A DNA stretch of 64,000 nucleotides from Pagrus major (GCF_040436345.1 NC_133221.1:20023165-20087164); one strand, 5' to 3'; shown: positions 49,802 to 63,722, counted from the stretch's first letter. A program made the numbers and translations. The notes: generated from the sequence alone by a model not told the origin.

Positions 49802-50574
49802 ATATGGAGCTCAATTAAAAAACAAAAAAAACAAATCGAGGTGGTCTTTGCTGTGCATGTATGATCCATAGCTCCTGAGCACAATAGTGGAAGGTTAAAA
49901 GGGGCTAGAATGAATTCTTGTTAGCTTTTTGCTGTGATATTTAATATGGATTCAATTCTGCATTGCCAGTTTTCTCATTCACACGAGAGATAGGTCATGA
50001 TTTTCGAATATTCTTGAGCTGGTCAGTACAGGGCTGACTGTTTATGATACTGAAATCTACAAGTAGGCAAAACCTGAGAAATTACACTTATCATTTGAAT
50101 ACTCAGATCCAGTAAAGGAGTTAATGTACAAGAAAGAAGTGCCAGAAAGTTTTGATGTATATACAATAATATAACCAGTGTATAGTTAGTCATTAATGTA
50201 CTGAAAGTGCTTGTATGATGGCAGTCCTCTATATAAAGCAAAGAGTTGTTAGCTTGTTTGTTTGTTAGTCACGTTTATATATAAAAAGAACTGTATTTCA
50301 TGTGAGCTGGCTCAAACAGCATGACATTTCACTTTTATATACTTTAACACATGAAATCCATCAGTTCACTAATAGGGACTGTGGGCCCGGCATGAAAGCC
50401 AATATTTGATTGCGGCCAGCACCGACTCCACACTCTACCGCAGTAAGTGGTTAACAAACACACATATCACACTGGTTGTACATGCCAGAAGAGCCGATGC
50501 AGGGTCTTGTTTGCTGCGAGAATCGAAAGCGGGGTTGATAGGGTCACACAGGCAACACTTCATTATCTCAACAT

Positions 50575-50597
50575 GCAGCAGCAGCAGCAACAGCAGC
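50575..50597 (+). repeat. Short (CAG)n run
   Basis: CAGCAGCAGCAGCAACAGCAG, an interrupted trinucleotide repeat in non-coding sequence. Confidence 0.85.
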
Positions 50598-51663
50598 CTT
50601 GCCTGTGCTTTCACTCTCCAACACATAGGTCAGATTCATATACATGCATTTTTCAGACTAAGACTGATCTTTAGACCTGTCATTGTTTTCACTGTTTAAT
50701 TGTACAACAGGCTCCCACCACGTGCAACGCAACTGCCGCTGCGGTCCAGTGACAGCATTGACAGACTACGGGGGAAGCTGATTTATTTATTTTTCTATTT
50801 TACTGACATGTTTAATGACCTGTGATTCACTGAAGCAACTCCCTCAACTTGTGACTAGGAATTAATAGGGACCACTAATAAACCATGTACCGGGACACTG
50901 GACATCTTTCACACACTGTTACATTTATAGTTTTAAAATATTTAGGCTCAACATCGTTATTTTTTATTTAATTTAACAATGATATAGTTTTTATTAATGA
51001 ATCAGCACCAGGATATTAATTTAAGGGTGTAATTGCAATTGACATTTTAATGCTTATTTTTTGTTTCTTATTGGAATATTATATACAATATACAATATTT
51101 CTTTCCCCTCAAGTATTTTCTTTGACTGGAAACTAGAAAGACAGTTAAACAGCAACAAGTACAAAGTAGCATAAGTAAGATATCCACATTATGGACTGCA
51201 CAAGAACATTTATTGACTGTTTTTTAGCAGCAAACCTTCATATATTTCCATCATTTTAGTGTGTGAAATGTTCCAATACCCCCCAAAAAGTACAGCCATC
51301 ATTTCTTGCATGAAATTTGACTTTGCGTTTATGTTGTCGAAGCAGTTGGAAAATATGACCTTTTCTTTTTTTTTGATCAAAAGCAATTAACTGTGATAAC
51401 CATGTCAAATATTATATCCATGCTTTATTGTTGACCCTGAAATAAAATGTTACATACATAAATACATACAGTGTATACATAAATAGATACATATATCATT
51501 AATATTCAAACAGACACACTGTCTGTCTCAGTGAAGTCCATCGATGCTGCATGTCTGACAGGTGTAGATGATATGTACAGCTGAGGTCTACTACAGTTCA
51601 TGTGGAGCTGGGAGGAGAAGGAGTACAGTCGGCAGGCAGAGCCGGGTGGGTTTTGGGGCGTTG

Positions 51664-52308
51664 TTAGCAGGAGGTGAAAGTTTTCCAGAAGAAGTTTTTA
51701 CAGGGGGCTTTGCGGTCACGCTGAGGCAGCGATAGCCTGTTGTAGACAGCCCTCTCCTCCAGTCGAGACTCCAGCGGCTCCTCAAGATCCACAGGTGCCG
51801 CTTCCCCCGGCAGCATGTTGGTGTCCAGAGCTCCATCCAACAAGCCAGACACCAGCTTCAGGATCAACTCCTTTCGCTCTTTGCTCAGCTCCTGAGAAAA
51901 ATCAGAAAAGGGCATGTTATTAAAGAGACTAGATCATAGAAAATGTGAAAAAGTATTATCATTTTTTTCTTTTTCTATTCAAGATGTATGAATTACCAGT
52001 ATAAATTAAAAACTGAGTAGATTTTCTCTTGAAAATTCTTCAATACAAATAAGAAATAACACTTTATTTCACAAGCAAGATTGTAAATAAAGCATTCTTC
52101 TTCAAATTCAAATTATCAAAACAATTTTTCTAACAAAAAATGGATAAAAACACTTCACATTAAGTGCAGTGAACTACAAATAAAAGAGAATCAGCCTCCT
52201 CACCCTGTTCAAATGGATGGGGCTCCTATCCTCCACAGGAAGCACGGCGGCTGCTCTAACGCTGAACAGAACCCCCATGAGAGCTGCTATCACCATCAGG
52301 AGCTGCAT
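51664..52308 (-). CDS. cort: Preprosomatostatin-2 / cortistatin precursor
   Basis: Two exons on the minus strand: 52204-52308 (35 codons) and 51664-51891 (75 codons plus stop TAA), joined in phase 0 with a GTGAGG donor and TTTTCTCAG acceptor. The product is 110 residues. Residues 1-20 or so are a signal peptide (MQLLMVIAALMGVLFSVRA). The propeptide follows, and R95-K96 precedes the C-terminal 14 residues APCKNFFWKTFTSC, with the C99-C110 disulfide and the FWKT core that binds somatostatin receptors. Proline at position 2 of the peptide (AG in SS-14) marks the fish somatostatin-2 lineage, the counterpart of mammalian cortistatin. Human CORT also lies beside DFFA. The alternative symbol is sst2. 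An upstream TATA box and CRE-like site support the start. Confidence 0.95.
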
Positions 52309-52542
52309 GCTGTGACAGGAGTACAGGTGACGGACCAGCTACAGTCACAGGAGCAGGAGGCTCACAGAGATAAAAACGTGTGTGTGAGTGTGTGTGAGAG
52401 AGAGCGAGAGTCTGAGCAGCTCACACTGTCCAGAGATCCAGAGGAGAATGGTGGAGAAAGTGTAGTGCAGTTGGTGGCAGCTGGTCACAAGATTTGGAAA
52501 CCAGTGATGTTTCTTCTGCTCTACCTCCAAAGTCCCTCACTC

Positions 52543-52549
52543 TTTTATA
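52543..52549 (-). promoter_or_regulatory. TATA box of cort/sst2
   Basis: TATAAAA on the minus strand, 235 bp upstream of the ATG, predicts a transcription start near 52515 and a 5' leader of about 200 bases. Confidence 0.65.
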
Positions 52550-52571
52550 CGCCTCTCCCCCCGTCTGCCAC

Positions 52572-52579
52572 TGACGTGG
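52572..52579 (-). promoter_or_regulatory. CRE-like half-site of cort/sst2
   Basis: TGACGTGG on the plus strand (CCACGTCA on the minus) stands 23 bp upstream of the TATA box. Mammalian somatostatin genes carry the palindromic cAMP response element TGACGTCA at about this distance. Here the TGACG half is kept. Confidence 0.5.
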
Positions 52580-53647
52580 AGGGTGGTGGGTGTATGACGG
52601 AGGGTGGAGGGTGTATGTGTGTGTGTGTTTGGGGGGGGGTGTGTACGTGATTGTGAAAAAGGAGGCGAGATGAAGGGTTCAGGACAGAACAAATGGAAGT
52701 GTTCAACAGTTAACCTTTTTGACAAATTGTGATGCGTTTATGTGATTCATCAGGAGGAACATCTGCAGCAGGCGACGACGTCACCGGGTTCTGACATCAA
52801 CATATAACTAATGTGTTGACAGTTATGAGAGACAGTCTCAAATAAGACCTCTTCAGGCAGGTGGACAGACAATTCCACAACTCATCAGCTGGGTGATATC
52901 AAGATTGTGTTGTGGCAGTCAAAAAAAAATCTAAAATACAAAAGAACCACAATCTGACTGATCAGTGTTTCACACTGTTCTTCTGTCAACATCTGATTCC
53001 TGTCAGAGTGCTTCTACGAGCCTCTCTGACACCTCCAGATTACAATTGAACTGTCTGACACTCGCCATGACTTGAGGGGGTGTCTTCAGTAAATGCACAC
53101 CACCAATATAGTGGAGTAAACAGAGTTGTTAAAAAAAAACAAACAGAAGAAAGAGAAGAAGCCATTCTTCCTCTGAGATTTACTGCGAGATGTACGATGG
53201 AGCTGATGGTTAACTTTGATCTGTATTAACATGGACAAGTAGTTAGATTACTACTTAGCAAGTTGGTAGATTAAACTTAATAGGTTTTTATATGCTTGTC
53301 TGAGTTAAAAATAAAACAATGGCCTTTGGTTAAGCAGGAATACTATGAGCAGGTTTGGGAAAAAGGCTGATAACTGATTTCACCAATTAGACCAACATCA
53401 GGCTGCTTGTCAAATAAAAATAATAAAAGCTAAAAATAAATAAAAGCTCTTCAACTACAGTATGTTCCAACTGGATTAACAGAAAAATAATGTCTGGAAT
53501 ATCATTGGGTGCATAAAAACGGCTGTGAGAGTATAAAATATGCTCGACATATTTAATAGGCTGTAGCTACAGTTCAATTAAATTCACACTATTGACTAAG
53601 CTGTTTGGATTCAACAATTGAAAAAGCTCCCAGTGCACATTTAATGT

Positions 53648-53862
53648 GAGCGACTGTGGCTCAGGGGTAGAGCCAGCGTCTTGTTATCTGAAGGTCACTG
53701 GTTCAAATCCCCTGGTCTGCATATCAAAGTGTCCTTGGGCAAGATACTGAACCCCAAACTGCTCCTGATGTGCTAGTCGGCACCTTGCATGGCAGCCACG
53801 CAATCAGTGTATGTATGAATACTGTAAGTTGCTTTAGACAAAAGTGTCAGCTAAATGTAAAT
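53648..53862 (+). mobile_element. tRNA-derived SINE
   Basis: A tRNA-like head contains box A (TGGCTCAGGGGT, 53657-53668) and box B (GGTTCAAATCC, 53700-53710). The common SINE body follows (GTGTCCTTGGGCAAGATACT) and a tail ends GTCAGCTAAATGTAAAT. It is a retroposon, not a functional tRNA gene. Confidence 0.75.
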
Positions 53863-53970
53863 ATTGCCTTTTTTTCCTTAGCCAAGTCTTTTGCTTCTTT
53901 CTTTCTCTTTATACGAGTTACACAACAATTGATTATGTTTAAGGATGCAGCTGTCAGATATAATATGGGG

Positions 53971-54617
53971 TAGAGCTACGATGATTAATCAATTAGTTGA
54001 CAACTATTTTTATAATTGATTAATTGGCTTGAGTCAAATTCTCTGATGTCAGCGTCTTAAATGGAAATGTTTTCTGGTTTCGTTACTCCTCCTTTTGTAA
54101 AGTAAACTGAATATCTTTGGGTTGAGGACAAAAGACATTTAAGGACATTTAAGGAGGCCATCTTGGGCTTTGAGAAACACTGCTGGTCATTTTTTTTTTT
54201 TACCATTTTCTGACATTTTATATGCCAAACTTATTAATTATGGTGCAGTTTTGGGGAATACATTTTAATCAAAGGAGAAAGATCTTCATTGACTGATTTT
54301 TTTCCCCCAAAAAATCTAAATAAACAAACTTTCTTCATTTTCATAACTGAATAAATAAAGAGACCATAAAGGACAACACTGTCACAATGTTTTACTTTGT
54401 ATTACTACCTTATTTTCCTCTGAGAACAGCTTGTTTATTCAGTTATGGAAAAAATAAATATTTGTTTATAGTTTGTGTTATATTATAACCTAATTAATAT
54501 TGTTAATGTTAAAACTCATATTTTGAATTTCTTCTCCAAAACAACATAATGCCCCTTTAATCAAGAAAATAATCAGCAGATTAATAGATGATAAAATGAA
54601 TTCTTAATTGAAGCCCT
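53971..54617 (+). mobile_element. Family B repeat, near complete, with nested family A insertion
   Basis: It starts AGAGCTACGATGATTAATCA and ends TTAATTGAAGCCCT. The interior has AACTGAATATCTTTGGGTTG and CATCTTGGGCTTTGAGAAAC. The stretch 54236-54560 is a separate element inserted into it. Confidence 0.7.
54236..54560 (-). mobile_element. Family A MITE, copy A5, nested in family B
   Basis: The right end reads ATGCCCCTTTAA with TTAA at 54557-54560. The left end is decayed (ATTATGGTGCAGTTTTGGGG). The orientation matches A4. The flanking family B sequence continues on both sides, so A5 inserted after B. Confidence 0.72.
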
Positions 54618-56183
54618 ATGGCTGTTATACGGTACAACTGTTTGTTGCACTCTACATTAAGACTCATTTATGTGTCATATTTCTAAATAATGTAGCCTTT
54701 GTATCTGTAGCTAAATAACATCCATAAATGTAGTTATAAAAAAATACGTGTGCTTCTTCCAAAGTCCTGCAAAACCCTTTTATACTGGTCTACAGTATAT
54801 GAGCTAAACAGACATTCTTGTCTGAGAGGAAATGATTGTCTCAAATGGTAGAGAAGTTGCCCTCAGCCTCCAGGTTATACAGCTGAAATGGCACAATTAA
54901 CAGAGTTTACTGTTGTGACGTCTTCAGACGCTGCTGCTGGCAGGGAACATACAGTACTTATGTTCCAGCAGGCCTTAGTTGATTATGTTCAAATGGATTT
55001 GTCGTGCTTTCAAAATAGTGTTTGAGGTATTTTCTTCATACACTGCTGATCTGAAGAAGGCCCGGAGCCAATCCAAAGATTAGCCGACTGTTGAAATGGC
55101 TCTATATTGGGAATTCAGTGTGTTTGAAGCGTCTACAACAACCGGCCTCCTTAAAAGTATCTGCTGTCCAGCCCGCAAGAGACTTCAAACAGTGAAAAAA
55201 CGTCAGCATGACGGCTGGTATAGGTCCTCCCAGATCTCATTAATGTGCGTGGAAGTCTCCATTTTCACTACGTCTACTTCATGTATAGCCTCAAGCACCA
55301 CCTCAAAAACTCTCTACAAGGGATCACAAAGGAACACAGACTCAAAGATCAACTGAGGATTTAGTGTTGAGTGTCATCTCTTAAACAGGTAAATCGGTCT
55401 ATTCAACTGCACTGGAAACATTTAAATTTGACTTAAAGAAGACAAATGACACATTGTCTTCAAAGCTACAGCGGTGCAGGTATTATTATTAAAACACATC
55501 AACATCAAACATTATATTTGTGGGTACTGTAAAGGAAGCATGACAATAATGTACTGCATTGTGGCGGGTTGGCCACTTTTTAATAGAAAACCTGAGAGGG
55601 CTGAGGTCTTACACAACAAGAACTAGAGTTGATGCAACTGAGAGCAACAGTGACACTTTCCATCACAAAACACTGACTCATCTGAACGAATGAATGCAGA
55701 AAAGAGGCTTCACGGGGCTTTTTCATCCAAATTCAAAGAAAAGCTAAAATACAAAGACCGACTCTCTGAAAATGCATTTGGTGAATTTGAACAGTATAAT
55801 TTAGCATTCCTTTATATCTTGAGAATGTGAAAGTGGCTGGTATGGGGTGCCATCTTGTGCCTGGAAATTGAAACTACACTTGGACCTCACTTGTGCTACA
55901 GCATTGTTAATACCAGCACCTAAGGAATATATTTACAGTTAATCATTAGCAACGAACCACAGCTGGAAAACACATCCCATATTAACCTGCATTTAGTTGG
56001 AAAGAGATACTGCAACGGATAAAAATTAGCCAGGTTTTGGACAAGTGGATAGACCTTGAACAAATCATTACTTTCTAACTGAAGTGAAAAAAGCAGAATA
56101 CTTTTCCTGTATCATTTGTTTTTGTAGTAAAGACATCAAACATGAAACTAGAACAAAATAATACTGAAATGCAGTCCTGCATC

Positions 56184-56782
56184 TACAGGTGCATCTCAAA
56201 AAATGTGAATATCATGGAAAAGTTTTTTTTTTTCTGTCAATTAATTAAAAAAATGAAACTTTTAATCTAGATTCACATAATGTGAAATATTTTGGGCCTT
56301 TTTTTGCTCATGAAAATCAAAAATCCAGTATCTCAAAATATTAGAATATTACATGAGACTGATCAAAAAAAGGATTTATATTACAGAACAGTATGTTCAT
56401 TTATGCACTCTTGGTCGAGGCTCCTTTTGCATGATCAGCCTGTGGCACTGCTGAGGTGTTATGGAAGCCCATGTTGCTTTGATAGAGGCCTTCAGCTCGT
56501 CTGTATTGTTCGGTCTGGTGTCTCTCATCTTCCTCTTGACGATACCCCATAGATTCTCTATGGGCTTAAGGTCAGGCGAGTTGGCTGGCCAATTAAGCAC
56601 AGTAATACCATGGTCAGCAAACCGGTTACTACTCCTACTGAAAAAGGAAATCAGCATCTCCATACAGTATGGAGATGTTGATTTCCTTTTCCAGCAGGAC
56701 TTGGCACCTGCTCACAGTGCCAAAACTACTAGTAACTGGTTTGCTGACCATGGTATTACTGTGCTTGCACCTGTACCTGTAC
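56184..56782. mobile_element. Rearranged Tc1/mariner relic
   Basis: The left end CAGGTGCATCTCAAAAAATG is followed on the minus strand (56663-56397) by the transposase C-terminal part, with WPANSPDLKPIENLWGIVKR, whose E is the last acidic residue of the DDE triad. From 56655 the plus strand encodes an upstream transposase piece containing FQQDLAPAHSAKT (second D) and again WFADHGITVL. The two pieces point away from a centre near 56668, where CATCTCCATAC/GTATGGAGATG is palindromic. A CAGGTGCA-type end is also seen near 56770 in reverse. The copy is a head-to-head rearrangement and cannot encode a transposase. Confidence 0.72.
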
Positions 56783-56818
56783 TTTTCTTTTTGTGCAAAT
56801 AAAGAAGCAGCTGTCTGA

Positions 56819-57144
56819 TTAAACTAACAATATGTAACTATTTTAACTTAAAGTAACAGCTTCGAAATCATTTTGATGGCACACTGACTTGTAATAGGGA
56901 GAATGGTGTCTCGGTCAGTCCAACTCTGCATCCCGATCGCTTGTATATGCACTACATAACTTTGGGTGGGTGGGTAGGATCTCCTGGGACGAGGATATAA
57001 CACATTAAGGCGCCATGTCACTCAATACCAACGCTGTCGGTGAAACTCGATCGTATTTTTATGAAGAGAATTTCTGGTTTTCACTGATTTACAGTTTCCT
57101 GATCCAAATCACAGAAGACCAATTCCTACATAATGGGGCTTTAA
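56819..57144. mobile_element. Family D MITE, copy D2
   Basis: A 326-bp element with TTAA at both ends. It shares TAACAGCTTCGAAATCATTT and GGGAGAATGGTGTCTC with D1 (29767-30100). The termini, TTAAACTAACAATATGTAAC and the inverted right end, have diverged. Confidence 0.72.
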
Positions 57145-58197
57145 ATCGGTCAGTGGCTGAATACACACAGATCTCACTTTGACCATTTTATGTTACCAAT
57201 TTATTTATTATTATAAAACAAACTCATTGCTGAGGTCAACAAATATTGAATGTGGATTTACAACTAATAGGTAGTAACATGTGATGTAATCATGACTCAG
57301 CAAACAGGCTTCCTACAATACAAGTTTACTAAAAGGTAGTCAATACCCAATACTGCAAGTTATAATTGCATAATCAATTCACATTAAAGACATTTTGTGC
57401 CTTAAAAAGCTCCAATGCCATTCTCCGTTTTATTTTTTAACACCGTAACATTAAAGTCTTCCATATTATACTTATGATCACAGCTGAGCATCAATTCACT
57501 TCAATTGGTGATATTTTCAAAAAGGGACAATTTTCTCAACTCGTGACACTTGACCTTTCATCGAGGACACAATCTGCCTGGTACACTATGATAGATACAG
57601 AACAAGTTCTTTTCAACACAAACAACCAATTTCAGGCACTATAGGGTTCATGTGTGAGGACTCTAGTATTCTGAATAGACAGTCATGATGGGTGTCAATG
57701 GTGTATCTTCCTAGAGTACAAACTGATATCAAACAATACAAATAAAAGTACAGCAATACATTACATATACATACTCTATATGGTACGTAATATATTGCAT
57801 AAAGTGTTATGCAGTGAATCCAATAAACAGTACAGTTTCAGAGTGAGGTCAGGTTTGATGGCGATGCTCTTCCCACAGTAAAAATTAAATTGCTCTTCAT
57901 GAATATGCTGATAAGACAATTACAGAGTAAGAGGTAAAAACCAAATACATCAAAAATAAATAAACACCGAGAGCGTGTAAGACTGGAAGGAAGGAAAGAG
58001 TAGAACAGACACTTTCTCGCTATGACTCAGCAAGTTCCCACACACTGATTATTAGTTGCCCCCCACCCATAAAATCATGAAGAGGCTACGCTCTTCAGTG
58101 GTGCTGAACTGTGATGAGGAGGTGAAGAAGCCGTAGAACAAGGTTGCTTATTTGTGATCTGAGGGCCAGGTAGAAAACGAACATCTGTTGGTGCTGG

Positions 58198-60348
<2,151 letters not shown>

Positions 60349-60484
60349 GGTGGTCAGCTGCCACAAGTAATACTAACGTGTTTATAAGTGTGGCGACGTG
60401 AGTAAGTTACGACAAAGATCTGACACTTCAACGTTATCTGACAGCTAAACGTGATGGCTCGTACTTTAGCGAATGGGACGCCGT

Positions 60485-60655
60485 TGACGTCAGTGTCTTG
60501 CCGTTGTTCGAGCCAATGGGGTGGCAGGATGTACCGGTTCGTGTATAGTTTGGTTGACTTCGCACCACCAGCGCCGTCCATGCGAAGCTGCATGCTGTAG
60601 GGCTGCTGGAGCCCACGTGAAGCTAAACCGCTGTGCCGTGCCACTGCGCATGCGC
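60485..60655 (-). promoter_or_regulatory. srm promoter with NRF1, E-box, CCAAT and CRE sites
   Basis: Within 310 bp upstream of the srm ATG lie a perfect CRE palindrome TGACGTCA (60485-60492), a CCAAT box (60513-60517), a canonical E-box CACGTG (60614-60619) and an NRF1 consensus TGCGCATGCGC (60645-60655). The segment is CpG-rich for this window. The E-box fits the known control of polyamine genes by MYC. A minus-strand upstream frame (60644-60354) would lie in the leader only if transcription starts upstream of it. Confidence 0.6.
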
Positions 60656-60660
60656 GGGAA

Positions 60661-62861
60661 CTAGACCTGAAGGAGAAAGTGGGTGAGGGAGTGTGACTAT
60701 TTGTTGATTGATTTTTTATTTATTTTTTGAAGTAAGGCCTTTTTCCAAAGGGATTCATATTTTCACAGGTCCCTCCCCTTAGAAACAAATAATACAACTT
60801 CCTCCTAAATCTTTTAAACCCAAATCATGAGTGGTCATCTAAAATAGCTATGCATTGTATCATAAAGTGCTGAATATAATTTTCTTCAACTCAAGAACAA
60901 ACTCGAGGTGATGAAAAATGTATGAGTTTTTATTAAATGCGTCTCTTCTATTTTACAAAATTATATTAAGGATGCGTCCAGTACAGCTCAGGTAGAACAA
61001 CAGAGGATGCATCATATGAACAGTAATATTAATGGGCCCTTCTCAATACTTGCGTTCACATATAACAGTGGTAGCCTACATACTGAGTAAGTCTTCATAT
61101 ATTTTCTATAATAACTCTGCTATAATTCCAGGGCTTGTATGTGTTCGTATTCATATGCTTTATCTTGTGTTTTGTCATTTAACATCCTCGGTAGAGCCCA
61201 ACCTATAATCGTGTTTGGGGCCAATGCCGATACCAATGCAAAGGGGGAAAAAATTACGATACATATTGGCTGATATACACGTTTTTTGCAGTGATCCCTC
61301 ATATGTGGTTGTCAAGCACTTGTGACAATGATGTGTAATGGAGGCAGGATATTATTATTTTTTTTAATCATTTAACTAAAATGAAATCAGTTCACTGACA
61401 CCGTAAACTTCACTGGGAATTTAATCATTATAAATAATCCTGAGCATCTTGTTTCTGCATTGTAATCTTTAAAAAAAAAAAAAAATTAAATCAGGCAACA
61501 TATGCATGATCTGTGATGGGCCAATATCAGTCAGTCAGTAGCTTGGGACAGACCTGGGCCTGCTCAAACATATTTGAACTGACCCAGCAGTATTACGTAA
61601 CCATATTGGTTTGATGTAATGACAAACAGTTATAGCCTTATTTTATTTTTTTTCTCATGTTTACTTGTGTTATAGTTCTTTATGTAAATGTAACCCACAA
61701 CAGAGACAGCACTGCACCGCATGTAACGGTTATTTAATAAATGATGACATGCCCTCACTTTGTTTATCTCTACAAACATAAATTGGATTTTTAAAACTAT
61801 TTATAGAGCTTAGTCCCAGAGTCGATAGTGGTGTCCTCATACTTTTGTATAACACAGAATTAAAATGTGCTGTCACTCTCAAAGGTTTACCATTTCTTAA
61901 TTCAGGGGTTACCACTTAATACTTGGATTAATAGTCTGTGGTGCTACTGAATCTTATATTTACATCAGTCATATATGTGTAATGTAAAGCTGAGGATTCA
62001 AAGTAACTGCCATAGCCTGGAAATAGGTTCTCAACTTTTGTATTTAAGCACCACAGCATGTACAAACATCATGTCTGCTGAAGGAAGCCTCATCTTGTGC
62101 TTTTGATAGAGATTTGTTTAGCAAATAGGGCAATAATGCTTTTTTGGAACAAACTGCAACAGCTATGCTCCATTTTACACCTGTGATTAGTCTGAAAATG
62201 AACCATTGAGATTAGACTACTGACTGCTGGAGGGTGTTCCCTTCACTGAAATCCTTCTTGGCTTGCTCTGGAAAGCGTGATTAGTTTGCTTACTTTATCC
62301 CCTGGATATACTGTTCTCTGTTAAGGAAACAAGGCCAGCATTGTGCAAACAGACAAACAAAAACAGACGTACACAAATGAAACTAAAATGTAACTTAAGA
62401 ACTTCTAGGCAAGACCTTAACAAATGTATACCTCTTTTATGAAATGCAACAACATAATTCTCAGTGAGACCATTCCAAATTGGTTAATGCGTCAGCTTAT
62501 CACAAAGAGCACAGCTATGAATGAGTACAGAAAAAGTGACTAAACAGCTGTTTATGAGTTTCAGCTCAGACTACACAGTAAACTGATGGCAAACCTTAAT
62601 ACTAAGGAACTTTTTTTTTTTAAACAGTAGTGGTATTTCAACTTTCTGGCAACAGTTTGGAGATTGCTCTCCTCTGTTTCAACATGACAATGCCCCTGTG
62701 CACAAACTGAGGTACATTTATGTCTGTATCTTAATATCAGTGGTGAAAGTTGAGAAGAAAAGTCTGATTATGATACTGCTTTACCAAAATGAAACTCTTT
62801 TTTTTTAGATTTGGTTTTAATAAAAAAAATATAGGCAAGAATCTTTTCCTCTAAAATCAAC
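60661..62861. other. Intergenic region between srm and exosc10
   Basis: No gene is seen. The region is AT-rich with homopolymer runs. A diverged repeat fragment at about 61190-61300 contains GAGCCCAACCTATAATCGTG and GGGGCCAATGCCGATACCAA. Confidence 0.6.
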
Positions 62862-62867
62862 TTTAAT
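62862..62867 (-). terminator. Possible poly(A) signal of exosc10
   Basis: ATTAAA on the minus strand, about 195 bp beyond the exosc10 stop codon. It is a common variant hexamer and other AT-rich candidates lie nearby. Confidence 0.4.
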
Positions 62868-63060
62868 AAAGAGGTTTGTGCGTCCACATATTTACAAGGT
62901 AAACTGTTCCGCAGATGGGGAAAAAAATACATTTTGAAATTCATTAAATACTGAAATACTGAATTTCACTGGCAAGAAGGGAGAAATGGGAACATTGTTT
63001 CTGCAGGATGAAAAAAAAAGAAGATTTAAAATAAGACAGAAAAGGAACATCAAAGACAGT

Positions 63061-63722
63061 TTATCTTTTGGGCCAGTTGTGCCGGAATCCTCTGTAGAGA
63101 ATAAACAGACAATGATTAACACACTGGGATGTTTGAATTTGCACAAGAAAACAAAATAATCTTCTTGTGTATATTACTGTCTACTGTATGTTTACCTGTC
63201 AGATTTTCCAGCCATGTATGACATACTCCGGCCTCCAGCTCCCAAATTGGATTTTTGTCCTTTGGCAAATTTCTGTTGGACCAATATTTTAAATTCATCA
63301 AGCACTAACAAAATATATATTGCAGAAACACACAAATGTATTAAAAAATAAATACCTTTTTCTTAAAATCATGGGATTGCCGGTTGGGATCAAACTGTGT
63401 GTTGTCCTTTGATTTATTACCTGTAAAAAAGTACATGCATGTATGTCAATTCATTTTTATAATGTACAGCAACTGCAACTGAAGGTAAAGTAAGATTTGA
63501 TTTGTCCAAAGTAATATGAAAAACCTGAACAATATACATACCAGCAAAGACTTTGAGGTCGGACTGACTGTAGTCAAAGGGCTTGAAGCTCTCTTGTGGA
63601 GGCGGTTCAGTCTTCTGGGGCTTCTCTGCAGATGTCATCAGCTTCTTACTTGGTTTGGGAGTCGACTCTCCAACCTCACTGGGAACCCTCTCTCTTTTCT
63701 TTGCGCCACCTTTTGCAGATTC
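63061..63722 (-). CDS. exosc10: Exosome component 10 (Rrp6-like RNase), C-terminal exons only
   Basis: Four complete exons are read on the minus strand: 63542-63722, 63356-63420, 63196-63272 and the terminal 63061-63091, with consistent phases. An intron continues upstream and the rest of the gene lies beyond the right edge. The translated tail contains KKRERVPSEVGESTPKPSKK, then FKPFDYSQSDLKVFAG, NTQFDPNRQSHDFKKK, GAGGRSMSYMAGKSDRG and ends FRHNWPKR with TAA. This basic, low-complexity region follows the DEDD nuclease and HRDC domains in EXOSC10, the nuclear exosome 3'-5' exonuclease that trims rRNA, snoRNA and unstable transcripts. The FDYSQSDL motif and GFRxNWPxR ending, plus the position beside srm, support the identity. 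The catalytic domain cannot be examined here. Confidence 0.88.

Noticed and set aside
51591-51836. 81-codon minus-strand frame over the cort/sst2 second exon
   Set aside because: It is a different frame of the real somatostatin-2 exon.
53648-53720. tRNA-like sequence with box A and box B
   Set aside because: It lacks a complete cloverleaf and continues into a SINE body, so it is a retroposon head, not a tRNA gene.
60354-60644. 96-codon minus-strand frame ending just before the srm ATG
   Set aside because: It is out of frame with srm, shows no conserved protein features and lies in a CpG-rich promoter, where open frames arise easily. It was kept only as a possible upstream ORF in the promoter entry.
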